Position numbers and translations under genes: made by a program. This document shows, in pieces, positions 53,741 to 63,941 of a stretch of DNA of 64,000 nucleotides (positions are counted from its first letter, which is position 1; each line of letters starts with the position of its first letter). The stretch covers positions 48,258-112,257 of the forward strand of contig JAIEQJ010000049.1 of assembly GCA_019747815.1 (NCBI GenBank). The letters run 5' to 3'. This stretch comes from Hyphomonadaceae bacterium. Lineage in GTDB: Bacteria > Pseudomonadota > Alphaproteobacteria > Rhizobiales > Hyphomicrobiaceae. The notes under the pieces were generated by a model. It did no database searches. It had not been told where the DNA came from and was given only the letters and a program-made list of their open reading frames with translations.

Positions 53741-54003
53741 TCCGCATCGTCATCGAGAACATTCTGCTCTTTCTGCTGCCGACGGCGATGTATGTCGCCT
53801 ACGTGCTGCTGACGCGGCGAACCACGTCAGCCGGCATGATCATCAATGATGCGCCGCTGCTATGGCTGTTCGCAGCGGGCGCGGTGATCGTGGCGGCGAC
53901 CCTCGTCTACTACGGAACCACCACTCCCGGCGGCCGTCCGGACCAGACCTACACGCCGCCGCGCATGAAGGACGGGCGCATCGAGCCTGGCCAGCTCAAA
54001 TAG
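53737..54003 (+). CDS. DUF6111 small membrane protein
   Basis: An 88-residue protein with two helices (IENILLFLLPTAMYVAYVLL and LLWLFAAGAVIVAATLVYYG) and a charged tail YTPPRMKDGRIEPG. This ending is the DUF6111 signature, always found between a CoA-pyrophosphatase Nudix gene and the CCA-adding enzyme in Hyphomicrobiales. It overlaps the Nudix gene by 4 bp. Its function is unknown. Confidence 0.88.
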   Translation: MIRIVIENILLFLLPTAMYVAYVLLTRRTTSAGMIINDAPLLWLFAAGAVIVAATLVYYGTTTPGGRPDQTYTPPRMKDGRIEPGQLK

Positions 54004-54013
54004 CGGTGCCGGC

Positions 54014-55255
54014 GTGGCCGTTTCCCACCCTCCCCGATTGAGCGGCGCATCCTGGCTCACGCGCGCCGAGACGCAGGCTGTGTTCGCCGCGCTGACGGCG
54101 CGCGGCTTTGGAGCGCGCGCCGTCGGGGGAGCGGTGCGCAACGCGCTGCTCGGTCTTGGGGTCAGCGAAGTCGACATCGCCACGACAGCGCGCCCCGAAG
54201 AGATCATTGCCGCTGCCGATGCCGCCGGCCTGAAGGCCGTGCCGACGGGCCTCGCGCACGGCACGGTCACCGTTGTGTCGCGCGGGCAGCCCTACGAGGT
54301 CACGACGCTGCGCCAGGATGTGGAGGCCCATGGCCGGCACGCCACCGTGGCCTTCACCGACAACTGGTCAGCCGACGCGCGCCGGCGCGATTTCACGCTC
54401 AACGCCCTGTACTGCAGCGCCGATGGCGAAGTGTTCGATCCCTTGTCGGGCTATGCCGATCTGGCGGCGCGACGGGTGCGTTTCATCGGCGATGCGGGGC
54501 AGCGCATCCGCGAGGACTATCTGCGCATCTTGCGCTTCTTCCGCCTCACTGCCGCCTACGGCGCCGGCCCGCCCGATCCGCAGGGCCTTGCCGCATGCGT
54601 GCGCGAGCGAGCGGGGCTGGCGATCCTTTCGGGCGAGCGGGTGAGCCAGGAGCTGCTGCGCCTGTTTGCGGCAGAACGCGGCCCGGAGCTCATCTGGATC
54701 ATGCTGGACTACGGGCTGCTGCCGCGGGTGCTGGGCTTGGTGCCCCGACCGACATTGCTCACCCGCCTGGCCGCCATCGAGGCAACGCTGACGCTGGAGC
54801 CCGATGCCGTTCTCCGCCTGGCGGCGCTGGCCGTCGAGATCCCGGAGGATGCCGAGCGGCTGCAGGAACGTTTGCGGCTGTCCAACGACGATGCAGCCAA
54901 GCTTGTACGCGCCTCGGCAGCAACGCGGCGCTTCGATGTTTCAGCGTCCGAGAGCGCAGCCAAGGTCTATCTCTACAGCCGTGGCGAGGCCGCCTACCGC
55001 GAGCGGGTGCTTCTCACATGGGCTCGCTCCGGAGACACGCCCGCAAGCGGCGACTGGCGCTTGCGCTTTGAGCTGCCCGAGCGCTGGCGGGCGCCACGAT
55101 TCCCCATAGGCGGTGCCGACGTGATGGCGCTCGGGGTGCCTGCCGGGCCACGCGTGGGCGAACTGCTCCGCACGCTCGAATCCTGGTGGATCGCCGGCGA
55201 CTTCACGGCCGACGAGGGAACACTGCGCGCGAAGCTGGCGCAACTCGTCGCGTGA
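54014..55255 (+). CDS. CCA tRNA nucleotidyltransferase (class II)
   Basis: A 413-residue enzyme, GTG start at 54014, 10 bp after the DUF6111 gene. It adds or repairs the 3' CCA of tRNAs. Seen are GARAVGGAVRNALLG, the metal motif VSEVDIATTARPEE (Glu in place of the first Asp of DxD), and ADARRRDFTLNALYCSADGEVFDPLSGYADLAARRVRFIGDAGQRIREDYLRILRFFRL. The C-terminal helical domain is of the longer alphaproteobacterial type. Confidence 0.93.
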   Translation: MAVSHPPRLSGASWLTRAETQAVFAALTARGFGARAVGGAVRNALLGLGVSEVDIATTARPEEIIAAADAAGLKAVPTGLAHGTVTVVSRGQPYEVTTLRQDVEAHGRHATVAFTDNWSADARRRDFTLNALYCSADGEVFDPLSGYADLAARRVRFIGDAGQRIREDYLRILRFFRLTAAYGAGPPDPQGLAACVRERAGLAILSGERVSQELLRLFAAERGPELIWIMLDYGLLPRVLGLVPRPTLLTRLAAIEATLTLEPDAVLRLAALAVEIPEDAERLQERLRLSNDDAAKLVRASAATRRFDVSASESAAKVYLYSRGEAAYRERVLLTWARSGDTPASGDWRLRFELPERWRAPRFPIGGADVMALGVPAGPRVGELLRTLESWWIAGDFTADEGTLRAKLAQLVA

Positions 55256-55288
55256 TCGGGCAGCAGAAACGCACCGACTGTGCGCCTA

Positions 55289-56281
55289 TCAGATTCTTGC
55301 CACATCGAGCGTGGCAGGATGAAACAGCTCGGCAGCCGCGACCAGCCGGTGGGACAACCCCTGCTTGTGATGCTGCTGGAGGAAATAGTCGAGACAGGAG
55401 CGATTGGGGCTCAGTCCGTAGGGCCAGAAATCGCGCCCCAAGAGATTTCGCGCCTCCTGCAGCTGCTGGTCGACGAAGGGAAGCATCACCTTGCTGGCGG
55501 ACGTATCGGTGAGCTTGGTGACGGCGACCGCCTTGGCCTTGTCGAACGCCTTGAGCACCGCGGCCGGCAGCCAGGCATGCTGTTCGGCAAGCGTCTTGCG
55601 GACGCCGATCAGGTGCATGATCGGGAAGTTCCCGGTGCGCCGGTAATTGTCGATGGCTGCGCTGCGCGGATCAGGAAAGAGCCAGCCGATGTGCGGATTG
55701 GCGGCGATCATCACCGACGGGGTGCGCGGGCCGATCAGGGCATCGATCTCGCCAGCCAACAGTAGCTCAGACAACGAGCGGCCAGGGGGAGCCTCCGTCA
55801 GGCTCACCCCAGGGGGCAGCGTGATGGGGAGCTTCTCAATACGCCCCGGCTCCTCGACACCGCCGCGCACCCACCGGATCGACACCGGATCGACCCCGAA
55901 ATCGTCTTGGAGGAAGGCGCGGATCCAGACATTGGCGGTGAGCTGGTACTCGGCGAGGCCGACCTTGCGACCCTTCAGATCGCCGGGGGCGCGAATGCTG
56001 CGATCGGTGCGAATATAGATGCCCGAGTGCCGAAAGGCGCGAGATGGGAACACTGGGATGCCGACATAGGGATTATCGCCGCGGGCAGCGCGCACGATGA
56101 AGCTCGAGAGCGACAGTTCGGCGATGTCGAACTCCGCATGCTGGAATGCCCGGAAGAAGATTTCCTCAGGGTCGAGCGTCATGAACACAGGCGTTACGCC
56201 ATCGATGGCAACCGTGCCGTCGATCAACGGACGCAGCCGATCGTAGTCGCCGACGGCAATGGAGAGCTCAAGCTTCGACAT
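55289..56281 (-). CDS. 4,5-dihydroxyphthalate decarboxylase-like / NMT1-type solute-binding protein
   Basis: A 330-residue protein. ATG 56281 starts MSKLELSIAVGDYDRLRPLIDG. Motifs LDPEEIFFRAFQHAEFDIAELSLSSFI and KGRKVGLAEYQLTANVWIRAFLQDDFGV belong to the group named after Pht5 (4,5-dihydroxyphthalate decarboxylase), most members of which look like periplasmic-binding folds. There is no signal peptide, so it is either an enzyme or a cytoplasmic protein. No aromatic-degradation genes are adjacent; the substrate is open. Confidence 0.82.
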   Translation of the reverse strand: MSKLELSIAVGDYDRLRPLIDGTVAIDGVTPVFMTLDPEEIFFRAFQHAEFDIAELSLSSFIVRAARGDNPYVGIPVFPSRAFRHSGIYIRTDRSIRAPGDLKGRKVGLAEYQLTANVWIRAFLQDDFGVDPVSIRWVRGGVEEPGRIEKLPITLPPGVSLTEAPPGRSLSELLLAGEIDALIGPRTPSVMIAANPHIGWLFPDPRSAAIDNYRRTGNFPIMHLIGVRKTLAEQHAWLPAAVLKAFDKAKAVAVTKLTDTSASKVMLPFVDQQLQEARNLLGRDFWPYGLSPNRSCLDYFLQQHHKQGLSHRLVAAAELFHPATLDVARI

Positions 56282-56314
56282 CCAGCCATTTCCTCCCAAG
56301 CTTGTCCTCGAGCC

Positions 56315-57301
56315 CTACCTGCCCTTGATACCGACAGCTTGGATAACGTCGGCAACGCGCTTGGCTTCGATCTCGAGCACAGCGCCGAAGTCCTTGGACC
56401 CCGCTGCGGCAGGCTCCACTCCAACGACCGCCAGCTGGCGGATGACATCGCTCTGATGCATGACCGCAAGCGCCTCCGTCACGATCTTCTGGACAACCAC
56501 GGGCGGCGTGCCAGCGCGCGCGAAAATGCCGATGACAGGCGAGAAATCGAAGCCGGGAATGAACTCAGCCAGGGAGGGCAGATCTGGCGCCTGCGGCGAG
56601 CGCCGGGCGCTGTTTGTCGCCAGCAGCTTGACCTGCCTAGCATCGGCGGCGCCGCTGAGCGAAGGATAGGCGGAAAACAGCACCTCGATATGCCCGCCGA
56701 GCAGCGCCGGCATCGCCTCGCCCGTCCCCTTGAAGGGCACGTGCGTCATGACGAGCTTGAGCGACGCATTCATCGCCTCCATGGACAGATGGTGCGTGCT
56801 GCCCAAACCGGACGAGCCGTAGTTGAGCTGGCCTGGCCGTGCTTTCGCATACGCAATGAACTCACCAATCGTTGCTGCCGGCACCTTGGGGTGCACGGCG
56901 AGAAACAGCGGCGCGCGGGCGAGCATCGCAACCGGCAGAACGTCATCCGACCGATAGGCGAGATTGGAATAGAGCGCCGGGTTGATCGACAGGATGGAAC
57001 CGTCGGTGACCAGCAACGTGTAGCCGTCTGCCGGTGCATTCAGGAGCGCCGCGACGGCAACTCGCGCGTTCGCGCCGGGTCTGTTCTCGATCACCACGGA
57101 TTGGCCCATCCGCTCCTGCAATCGCAGACCGACAATGCGCGCAACAGTGTCCGGCAGACCGCCCGCCGGATTTGGAACCATGAGCTTGATCGTTTGGTTT
57201 GGATAGGTCACTTGGCCATGCGCCGGGGAGGACCCGAGCGACCCGGCGACAAGCAGGGCCGATAGCGAAATGAACGCGGCATGCCGTGCCGAGCAGGTCA
57301 T
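56315..57301 (-). CDS. Bug-family (TctC-like) solute-binding protein
   Basis: A 328-residue exported protein. ATG 57301 starts a signal peptide (ISLSALLVAGSLGSSPAHG). The Bug fold shows YPNQTIKLMVPNPAGGLPDTVARIVG, VVIENRPGANARVAVAALLNAPADGYTLL and LNYGSSGLGSTHHLSMEAM. These proteins catch carboxylates for tripartite tricarboxylate transporters. No TctA/TctB gene is nearby, as is usual for orphan Bug proteins. It shares its strand with the previous gene, 33 bp apart, and may be co-transcribed with it. Confidence 0.92.
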   Translation of the reverse strand: MTCSARHAAFISLSALLVAGSLGSSPAHGQVTYPNQTIKLMVPNPAGGLPDTVARIVGLRLQERMGQSVVIENRPGANARVAVAALLNAPADGYTLLVTDGSILSINPALYSNLAYRSDDVLPVAMLARAPLFLAVHPKVPAATIGEFIAYAKARPGQLNYGSSGLGSTHHLSMEAMNASLKLVMTHVPFKGTGEAMPALLGGHIEVLFSAYPSLSGAADARQVKLLATNSARRSPQAPDLPSLAEFIPGFDFSPVIGIFARAGTPPVVVQKIVTEALAVMHQSDVIRQLAVVGVEPAAAGSKDFGAVLEIEAKRVADVIQAVGIKGR

Positions 57302-57434
57302 TGGGCTCCTCCCGGGAGCTTTGACGATTGCCGTAGCGGCGCAATATATCAGGCTGCCAAGCATTTTGCGCCGGCAACCTGGCGATCCGAGCCTTCCAGA
57401 TCTTCAGCCCGCTCCGGGTCGGGGCCGCGCCAAC

Positions 57435-58727
57435 TCACACCGCCAGCGGCACGCTGGCTTGAGTGCCGACTGCGAACACACGCCGGTAGCGCTCCACCTC
57501 TGCGGGCGGGCCCATCGCCTTGAGCGGGTTATCTGAAATCTTCACCGCCGGCCGGCCGTTGGCGGAGATCACCTTGCAGACGATGGAGAAAGGATCAAGG
57601 CCGCCATTGGCGCCGAGCCCGCGGAAATCGTTCGTCAGCAGCGTGCCCCAACCATAGCCGATGCGCACGCGCCCATAGAAATGGCGATGAATTTCCTCAA
57701 TCGATTCCACGTCGAGGCCATCGGAGAAGATCGCCAGCTTCTTCTTCGGATCCTGGTTGCGCCGCTTCCACCAATCGATGGCGATTTCGCCACCTTGGAT
57801 CGGATCACCGGAGTCCACGCGCACGCCGGTCCAGTGCGTCACCCAGTCCGGCGCCCGCTCGAGGAAGCCGCGCGAGCCATAGGTATCGGGCAGCATGACG
57901 CGCAGGTTGCCGTCATAGTCCTCCTGCCAGTCGGCCAGCACCTTGTAGGGTGCCTCGGCCAGCTCGCGGTCGCCGTTGGCCAGCGCACAGTAAACCATCG
58001 GCAGCTCATGCGCGTTGGTGCCGATCGCCTCGACCTCGCGGCGCATGGCGATAAGGCAGTTGGACGTGCCGAGGAAGGCAGGCCCGAGCCCTTCGATCAT
58101 CGCCTGCACGCACCAGTCCTGCCATAGGAAGCCGTGGCGGCGGCGGGTGCCGAAATCGGCGATGCTGAGGCCCGGGAGCTGCCTGAGACGGCCGATCTTC
58201 TCCCACACGCGCGTCATGGCGCGCGCGTAGAGCACCTGCAGCTCGAACTTGCCCATGTCCTTGGTGACGGCACGGCTGTGCAGCTCCATCAGCACGGCGA
58301 GCGCCGGGATTTCCCACATGGTGGTCTCGATCCAGGGCCCTTCGAACGTCAGCTCGTACTGGTCGCCACGGCGTTCCAGATAGTACGCGGGGAAGCGGAA
58401 GCCCTCGAGCCACTGAATGAAATCCGGCGCGAACATTTGCCGCTTGCCGTAGAACATGTTGCCACGCAGGAAGGTGGACTCACCGCGGCTCAGGCGCAGG
58501 GAGCGGATGTGGTCGAGCTGCTCCTTGAGGGCACCGGTGTCGATCAGCCGGGCGAGCTTGACGTGGGTGGTGCGGTTGATAATGCCGAACGTGACCCGCG
58601 CGTCCTTGTGGCGGCGGAAGATCGTCTGCGCCATCAGCAGCTTGTAGAAGTCCGTGTCCAGCACCGAGCGGACAATCGGATCGATCTTCCAGGTATGGTT
58701 GTAGACGCGGGTAGCGATGTCGGTCAT
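57435..58727 (-). CDS. pncB: nicotinate phosphoribosyltransferase
   Basis: A 430-residue enzyme that makes nicotinate mononucleotide from nicotinate and PRPP in NAD salvage. Seen are [51 protein letters not shown] with the conserved [12 protein letters not shown] region, the PRPP-site VRVDSGDP and [11 protein letters not shown]. The length is normal for the PncB type. ATG 58727. It stands alone between the Bug gene and groEL on the same strand. Confidence 0.95.
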   Translation of the reverse strand: MTDIATRVYNHTWKIDPIVRSVLDTDFYKLLMAQTIFRRHKDARVTFGIINRTTHVKLARLIDTGALKEQLDHIRSLRLSRGESTFLRGNMFYGKRQMFAPDFIQWLEGFRFPAYYLERRGDQYELTFEGPWIETTMWEIPALAVLMELHSRAVTKDMGKFELQVLYARAMTRVWEKIGRLRQLPGLSIADFGTRRRHGFLWQDWCVQAMIEGLGPAFLGTSNCLIAMRREVEAIGTNAHELPMVYCALANGDRELAEAPYKVLADWQEDYDGNLRVMLPDTYGSRGFLERAPDWVTHWTGVRVDSGDPIQGGEIAIDWWKRRNQDPKKKLAIFSDGLDVESIEEIHRHFYGRVRIGYGWGTLLTNDFRGLGANGGLDPFSIVCKVISANGRPAVKISDNPLKAMGPPAEVERYRRVFAVGTQASVPLAV

Positions 58728-58886
58728 GGCGTGCTCCAGTGGCCGGCGCCTGCCCCGGTCACGAAGGCTGCAGACACACGTTGGTAGCCGGTTCGCTGCC
58801 GGCTATGCAACACGCAGAATTTGCACGGGACTTGCGATCGGGCCCAGGGCGTGTCTCACCGGTTGCGGCTTGTGCACGGCCATTGA

Positions 58887-58917
58887 CGAAAAAGCCCCGG
58901 CGATATCGCCGGGGCTC
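58887..58917 (-). terminator. terminator of groESL
   Basis: A perfect 22-bp self-complementary core (58894-58915, arms GCCCCGGCGAT / ATCGCCGGGGC) is followed on the minus strand by TTTTT at 58893-58889. It lies about 25 bp after the groEL stop. Confidence 0.85.
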
Positions 58918-58941
58918 TTGCAATTGCCGTCGCGGCAGGGC

Positions 58942-60618
<1,677 letters not shown>

Positions 60619-60735
60619 TCAGGGCCGGCTCCCCGGCCCCATCGTCTATCCTCGCTGCAGCATTGGCGGACTGCGGGCCAGGCTATCGACTTGCCGGGGC
60701 GAACAACCCTCGGCAGAAGCCCACGAGCAGGGTCA

Positions 60736-61050
60736 TCAGGCCGCGGCCCGCACCGACGCCTTTCCCTCGATGATGCCGAGGATGTCGCTCTCCTTCATGA
60801 TGAGCAACTCCTGGCCGTCGATCTTCACCTCGGTGCCCGACCATTTGCCGAACAGAACGCGGTCGCCCTTCTTGACGTCCAGCGGCACGATTTTGCCGGA
60901 CTCGTCACGCGCGCCGGGCCCAACAGAAATGACCTCGCCTTGCATAGGCTTCTCCTTGGCGGTGTCGGGGATGATGATGCCGCCGGCCGTCTTGGTATCT
61001 TCTTCAATCCGGCGCACGACCACGCGGTCATGCAGAGGGCGAAACTTCAT
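60736..61050 (-). CDS. groES: 10-kDa chaperonin GroES
   Basis: A 104-residue cofactor. ATG 61050 starts [34 protein letters not shown], with GAGG upstream. The mobile loop ([20 protein letters not shown]) and [21 protein letters not shown] are intact. It caps GroEL. It precedes groEL on the minus strand with 150 bp between. Control is by the CIRCE-like element and promoter upstream. Confidence 0.97.
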   Translation of the reverse strand: MKFRPLHDRVVVRRIEEDTKTAGGIIIPDTAKEKPMQGEVISVGPGARDESGKIVPLDVKKGDRVLFGKWSGTEVKIDGQELLIMKESDILGIIEGKASVRAAA

Positions 61051-61184
61051 GGCCTCTACCTCACTTTGGCTCCAACGATTTTGCCTATTTTCCGAGCGGT
61101 CGACCACAGATTGAGGGGCGGTCGCACCGGTGGTACCGGGCAAGCTCAACGACCCAACGGCCAGGCACCTGCACCACGGCCCTG

Positions 61185-61213
61185 GTATTAGGAAGCACTA
61201 TTAGCAGTGTCAA
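61185..61213 (-). promoter_or_regulatory. groES promoter (sigma-70-like)
   Basis: On the minus strand TTGACA (61213-61208), a 17-bp spacer and TAATAC (61190-61185). This is a strong sigma-70 match. The sequence CTTG followed by CCTAATAC also fits the loose alphaproteobacterial RpoH pattern. The -35 box lies inside the CIRCE-like element. Confidence 0.7.
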
Positions 61214-61227
61214 GACGAGAGTGCCAA
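61201..61227 (-). promoter_or_regulatory. CIRCE-like HrcA operator of groESL
   Basis: Minus strand: TTGGCACTC, 9-nt spacer, CACTGCTAA. The left arm has one change from the CIRCE arm TTAGCACTC; the right arm has two from GAGTGCTAA. The 9-nt spacer and the position overlapping the groES -35 box agree with HrcA repression of groESL, known in many alphaproteobacteria. Confidence 0.65.
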
Positions 61228-61244
61228 ACGGCCATTCGGCCATC

Positions 61245-61272
61245 TTGACCGCCGCCCAAGATGTCCTAGGTA
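61245..61272 (+). promoter_or_regulatory. possible promoter of the guanidine exporter
   Basis: TTGACC (61245-61250), 16 bp, then TAGGTA (61267-61272). A start about 7 bp later would begin right at the first riboswitch hairpin, which fits. The -10 box is weak. Confidence 0.4.
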
Positions 61273-61278
61273 GGTGGC

Positions 61279-61329
61279 ACGGGGACGACCCCGTTTTCTT
61301 CCGACAGCTCCGATGAGGACGGCCTCATC
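61279..61329 (+). promoter_or_regulatory. guanidine-II (mini-ykkC) riboswitch
   Basis: Two hairpins with ACGR tetraloops. The first is ACGGGG-ACGA-CCCCGT (61279-61294). The second is GATGAGG-ACGG-CCTCATC (61312-61329). A 17-nt linker joins them. Two ACGR-loop stems in tandem before a SugE-type gene are the defining pattern of guanidine-II, in which guanidinium binding pairs the two loops and frees the ribosome site. The ribosome site here (GGAGATGAG, 61339-61347) is 10 nt past the second stem. Confidence 0.92.
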
Positions 61330-61349
61330 ACCAGTAATGGAGATGAGAA

Positions 61350-61667
61350 ATGGCCTGGATCATTCTTGCCGTGGCCGGTGTGCTCGAAATCGGCTGGGCC
61401 ATCGGCCTCAAATACACAGAAGGCTTCACCCGCCTCGGACCAACCATCGCCACCGTGAGCGCCATGGTCGTCAGTCTCACGCTGTTGGGCCTGGCCATCA
61501 GGACGTTGCCGGTCGGCACCGCATACGCCATATGGACCGGCATTGGCACCGTCGGCACAGTAGCGCTCGGCATCATGCTGTTTGGTGAATCGACCGAGCC
61601 CTTGCGCCTCTTGTTCATTGCGCTGATCGTGACCGGCATTATCGGCCTGAAGCTGGTCACCGAGTAG
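61350..61667 (+). CDS. sugE: SMR-family guanidinium exporter (Gdx/SugE)
   Basis: A 105-residue protein with four membrane helices. The key Glu is in [19 protein letters not shown], and [19 protein letters not shown] is the typical SugE/Gdx segment. It exports guanidinium against two protons as an antiparallel dimer. The guanidine-II riboswitch right upstream supports this physiological role rather than general quaternary-ammonium resistance. It is single and divergent from groES. Confidence 0.95.
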   Translation: MAWIILAVAGVLEIGWAIGLKYTEGFTRLGPTIATVSAMVVSLTLLGLAIRTLPVGTAYAIWTGIGTVGTVALGIMLFGESTEPLRLLFIALIVTGIIGLKLVTE

Positions 61668-61688
61668 CTCGCCCCAGCCTTGCAGCAG

Positions 61689-61726
61689 CCCGCGCCGCGG
61701 ACGGAACCGGCGCGGGATTTGCTTTC
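61689..61726 (+). terminator. terminator after sugE
   Basis: A 9-bp stem (CCCGCGCCG / CGGCGCGGG) with a 10-nt loop, then ATTTGCTTTCTT. The T content is moderate. It lies 21 bp after the stop. Confidence 0.65.
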
Positions 61727-61877
61727 TTCGTGGTTAGCCATACCACCGCGGCGGTTGGCTGCTTTACCATCGCCCGCGATACGCAGGTGTTGTGGGAACC
61801 GTGCAACCATGCGCAAGCGAATCTCGGTTACGTCTTGCAACTCGTGCTAGGTGTTGGCGGGATGAGGTCGACCGCCC

Positions 61878-62156
61878 ATGACTGTAGCTACCAGTCGTGA
61901 CTTTGCAGCCCAATTGGCCGGCTACAGCCTGACGACGGCCGAGATCCTCTACCGTTTGCCGGATCACCCCGCCCTGCTGCAGAGCTTCATCTGGCAGGAG
62001 TACGATCTCCATCCGCGCTTCCCGCGGCTGCAACGGTTCCTGGATTTCTGGGCACGCAACCTCGACGGCAAACTGTATCGCGTGACCGTCGCGCACAACA
62101 AGCTCATCACCCCGGCCGAGGTCAGGCTGGTCACGGGCGACTACCGCGTGCACTGA
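61878..62156 (+). CDS. usg: Usg family protein
   Basis: A 92-residue protein matching the Usg family: LAGYSLTTAEILYRLPDHPALLQSFIWQEYDLHPRFPRLQRFLDFWARNLDGKLYRV. In several alphaproteobacteria usg lies near trp or asd genes, and the function is unknown. Here no trp or asd gene is nearby. ATG 61878. The protein is soluble and has no recognisable catalytic motif. Confidence 0.9.
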   Translation: MTVATSRDFAAQLAGYSLTTAEILYRLPDHPALLQSFIWQEYDLHPRFPRLQRFLDFWARNLDGKLYRVTVAHNKLITPAEVRLVTGDYRVH

Positions 62157-62646
62157 GTCCAATTGATATTCGCGCGCGCTCCGCCTCGGACAGTCGCGCT
62201 CGGGCCAAGCCTCGATCAACTCGCCGGTCACCGCTCTGGTCGGAACGATTTGACCGCGCGCCATCTCGCCCGTACCCGCAAGTTCCCACCCGATGTCTGA
62301 GCTGCATGCCCGACCTTCTTGTCGGATGCCAGCAGCGACAATCTCGGCATGGAGGGCTGTCCGGTGCCGAGAATTACAGGATCGAACTCCCAAGAAGGCA
62401 GGGTTGAACAAGAAGGCGAAGAAGACAATGAATTCAATGCGGATTTGGCGAAGTGGCGCTCCCTAGGGGAGTCGAACCCCTCTTTTCAGATTGAAAATAG
62501 GACGGGTTAACTCCGCTGGAGTTGTTCGGGGTTGTTTGGGTTTGATATTGCAGCATTTTTCTTGACGCTCATTGGTCCGTGTTGTTCCCAGTTGGCGGTA
62601 ATTGCCCGTGCGGTGAACGCTAGGCGAACGCTAGAAATTGGGAAGC
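62157..62646. other. gene-free region holding the attachment site
   Basis: About 490 bp without a gene. It contains the tRNA-Glu 3' fragment at 62454-62485. After it, GGTTGTTTGGG-type repeats at 62521-62541 and GTGTTGTTCCC near 62580 may be integrase arm sites. From about 62400 the base composition becomes more AT-rich than the rest of the window. Confidence 0.5.
62454..62485 (-). other. att site: 3' end of tRNA-Glu
   Basis: On the minus strand a T-arm (AGGGG-TTCGACT-CCCCT), the acceptor 3' strand AGGGAGC, discriminator G and CCA. These match tRNA-Glu. The 5' half is missing, so this is the duplicated 3' fragment left by an integrase. An intact tRNA-Glu is expected beyond the right edge, on the minus strand. 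Confidence 0.75.
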
Positions 62647-63792
62647 ATGCGAGCAAAAATCACGCTGCAATCGGTCAAGGCTTTGAAGCCCGGACAGACG
62701 CTTCACGACACCGAGCTTAGAGGCTTCCAGGTCAGGCGTCAGGCGAAGGCAATCGTCTATGCCGTTCGGCGCAGGCAAGGGCGGCGGAACGTACAAGTCA
62801 CTATCGGTGAGCACGGCGCTTGGACTCCTGACAAGGCTCGCAAGGAAGGTGAGCGCCTGTTACGCGAGCTTGCAATCGGCAACGACCCCACGGCAGCAAA
62901 GAGACAGGGCATCACGGTTGGCGAAGCGTCGGTGAAGTTCTTGGAGCACATTGAAGCGAAGCGTGCGGGGGCGACACATCGCGAGTACAAAGGGCATTTC
63001 GACGACCATATCTTGCCCGACTTCAAGAACCACGCCCTGGCTAAGATGACGGTGGCTCAAGTTGAGCGTTTGCACCTGAAGATTGGCAAGTCAGGTCGGA
63101 AGATGCTCGCCAATCGCGTGGTGGCGACATTTTCGAGCCTTTACGGATGGGCATCGGGCAAGCTGGTGCCACGCGGATACAATCCTTGTTCTGCGCGCAA
63201 CGGTGTTGAGCGCTATAAAGAGGTGCCGCGAGAGCGCCAGCTTGAAGATGATGAAATCAAGCGTCTCGGCACAGCGCTGCGGGAAATGGAGGCCGAAGGA
63301 AGATGGAACGCCTTCGCGCTCGCGGCCTTGAAGCTCTACCTCCTCACAGGACTGCGCCGCGATTCCATTCGCTTGATGCTGTGGGAGAACGTGAATTTCG
63401 ACAAGGGCACCGTGCTTGTGCACGTGAAGCGGCGCGGGATGGTCAAGGTGCATCTGAGCACTGCCGCTATGGCCGTGCTACGCAAGCTACGCGACGAACC
63501 TGACAACGGGAATCCCTACGTCATACGTGGCAGCAAGCCGGGCAAACCCTACGCCAACATCCAAGACCCATGGGACGCCCTGCGCTCCCGTGCGGGATTA
63601 AATGGCGTGCGCATCCATGACTTGCGGCACACAGTCGGTAGTGTCGTTGGCGCGAGCAACAATGCCAAGCTCGTTGCGGCGGTGCTGGGCAACACCGAAG
63701 CGGCGGCGCGACGTTACATCCATTTGCGCGGTGATGCTGAGCAGCGGGCAGTGGAGCACGTCGGGGAGATGGTGGCTGCACTACTGGCATAA
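62647..63792 (+). CDS. tyrosine site-specific integrase
   Basis: A 381-residue phage/island integrase. ATG 62647. N-terminal arm domain (LQSVKALKPGQTLHDTELRGFQVRR), SAM-like core domain about 90-190, catalytic domain from 200. Catalytic residues visible: Arg237 (TGLRRDS), Lys261 (VHVKRRG), His324/Arg327 (HDLRHTVG), Tyr357 (RRYIHL). The second His/Trp (normally LGH) is Asn349 in LGNTEAAARRY. It lies beside its tRNA-Glu att fragment. Codon use is less GC-rich than in the neighbours, so it was acquired by transfer. Confidence 0.95.
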   Translation: MRAKITLQSVKALKPGQTLHDTELRGFQVRRQAKAIVYAVRRRQGRRNVQVTIGEHGAWTPDKARKEGERLLRELAIGNDPTAAKRQGITVGEASVKFLEHIEAKRAGATHREYKGHFDDHILPDFKNHALAKMTVAQVERLHLKIGKSGRKMLANRVVATFSSLYGWASGKLVPRGYNPCSARNGVERYKEVPRERQLEDDEIKRLGTALREMEAEGRWNAFALAALKLYLLTGLRRDSIRLMLWENVNFDKGTVLVHVKRRGMVKVHLSTAAMAVLRKLRDEPDNGNPYVIRGSKPGKPYANIQDPWDALRSRAGLNGVRIHDLRHTVGSVVGASNNAKLVAAVLGNTEAAARRYIHLRGDAEQRAVEHVGEMVAALLA

Positions 63793-63941
63793 GCTGTTGC
63801 AGCACGAGGTGGTCCTGCAAGCGCAGTGCGCTGAATTCCTAGCAGTTTGAAGCGCTAAGCTAGCGTGCCATGCGAGTTGCGATCACGGCCTTACACTGTG
63901 AGCGCCGAAACTTTGGTGAGAGCCCTAGGCTGAATCGACAT

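Noticed and set aside
62375..62392. ATCGAACTCCC looked like another tRNA T-loop
   Set aside because: The flanking 5-nt arms do not pair and no acceptor strand fits.
62319..62510. Small open frame running through the tRNA-Glu fragment
   Set aside because: Its end translates the att site (WRSLGESNPSF), a well-known false protein made by tRNA ends.
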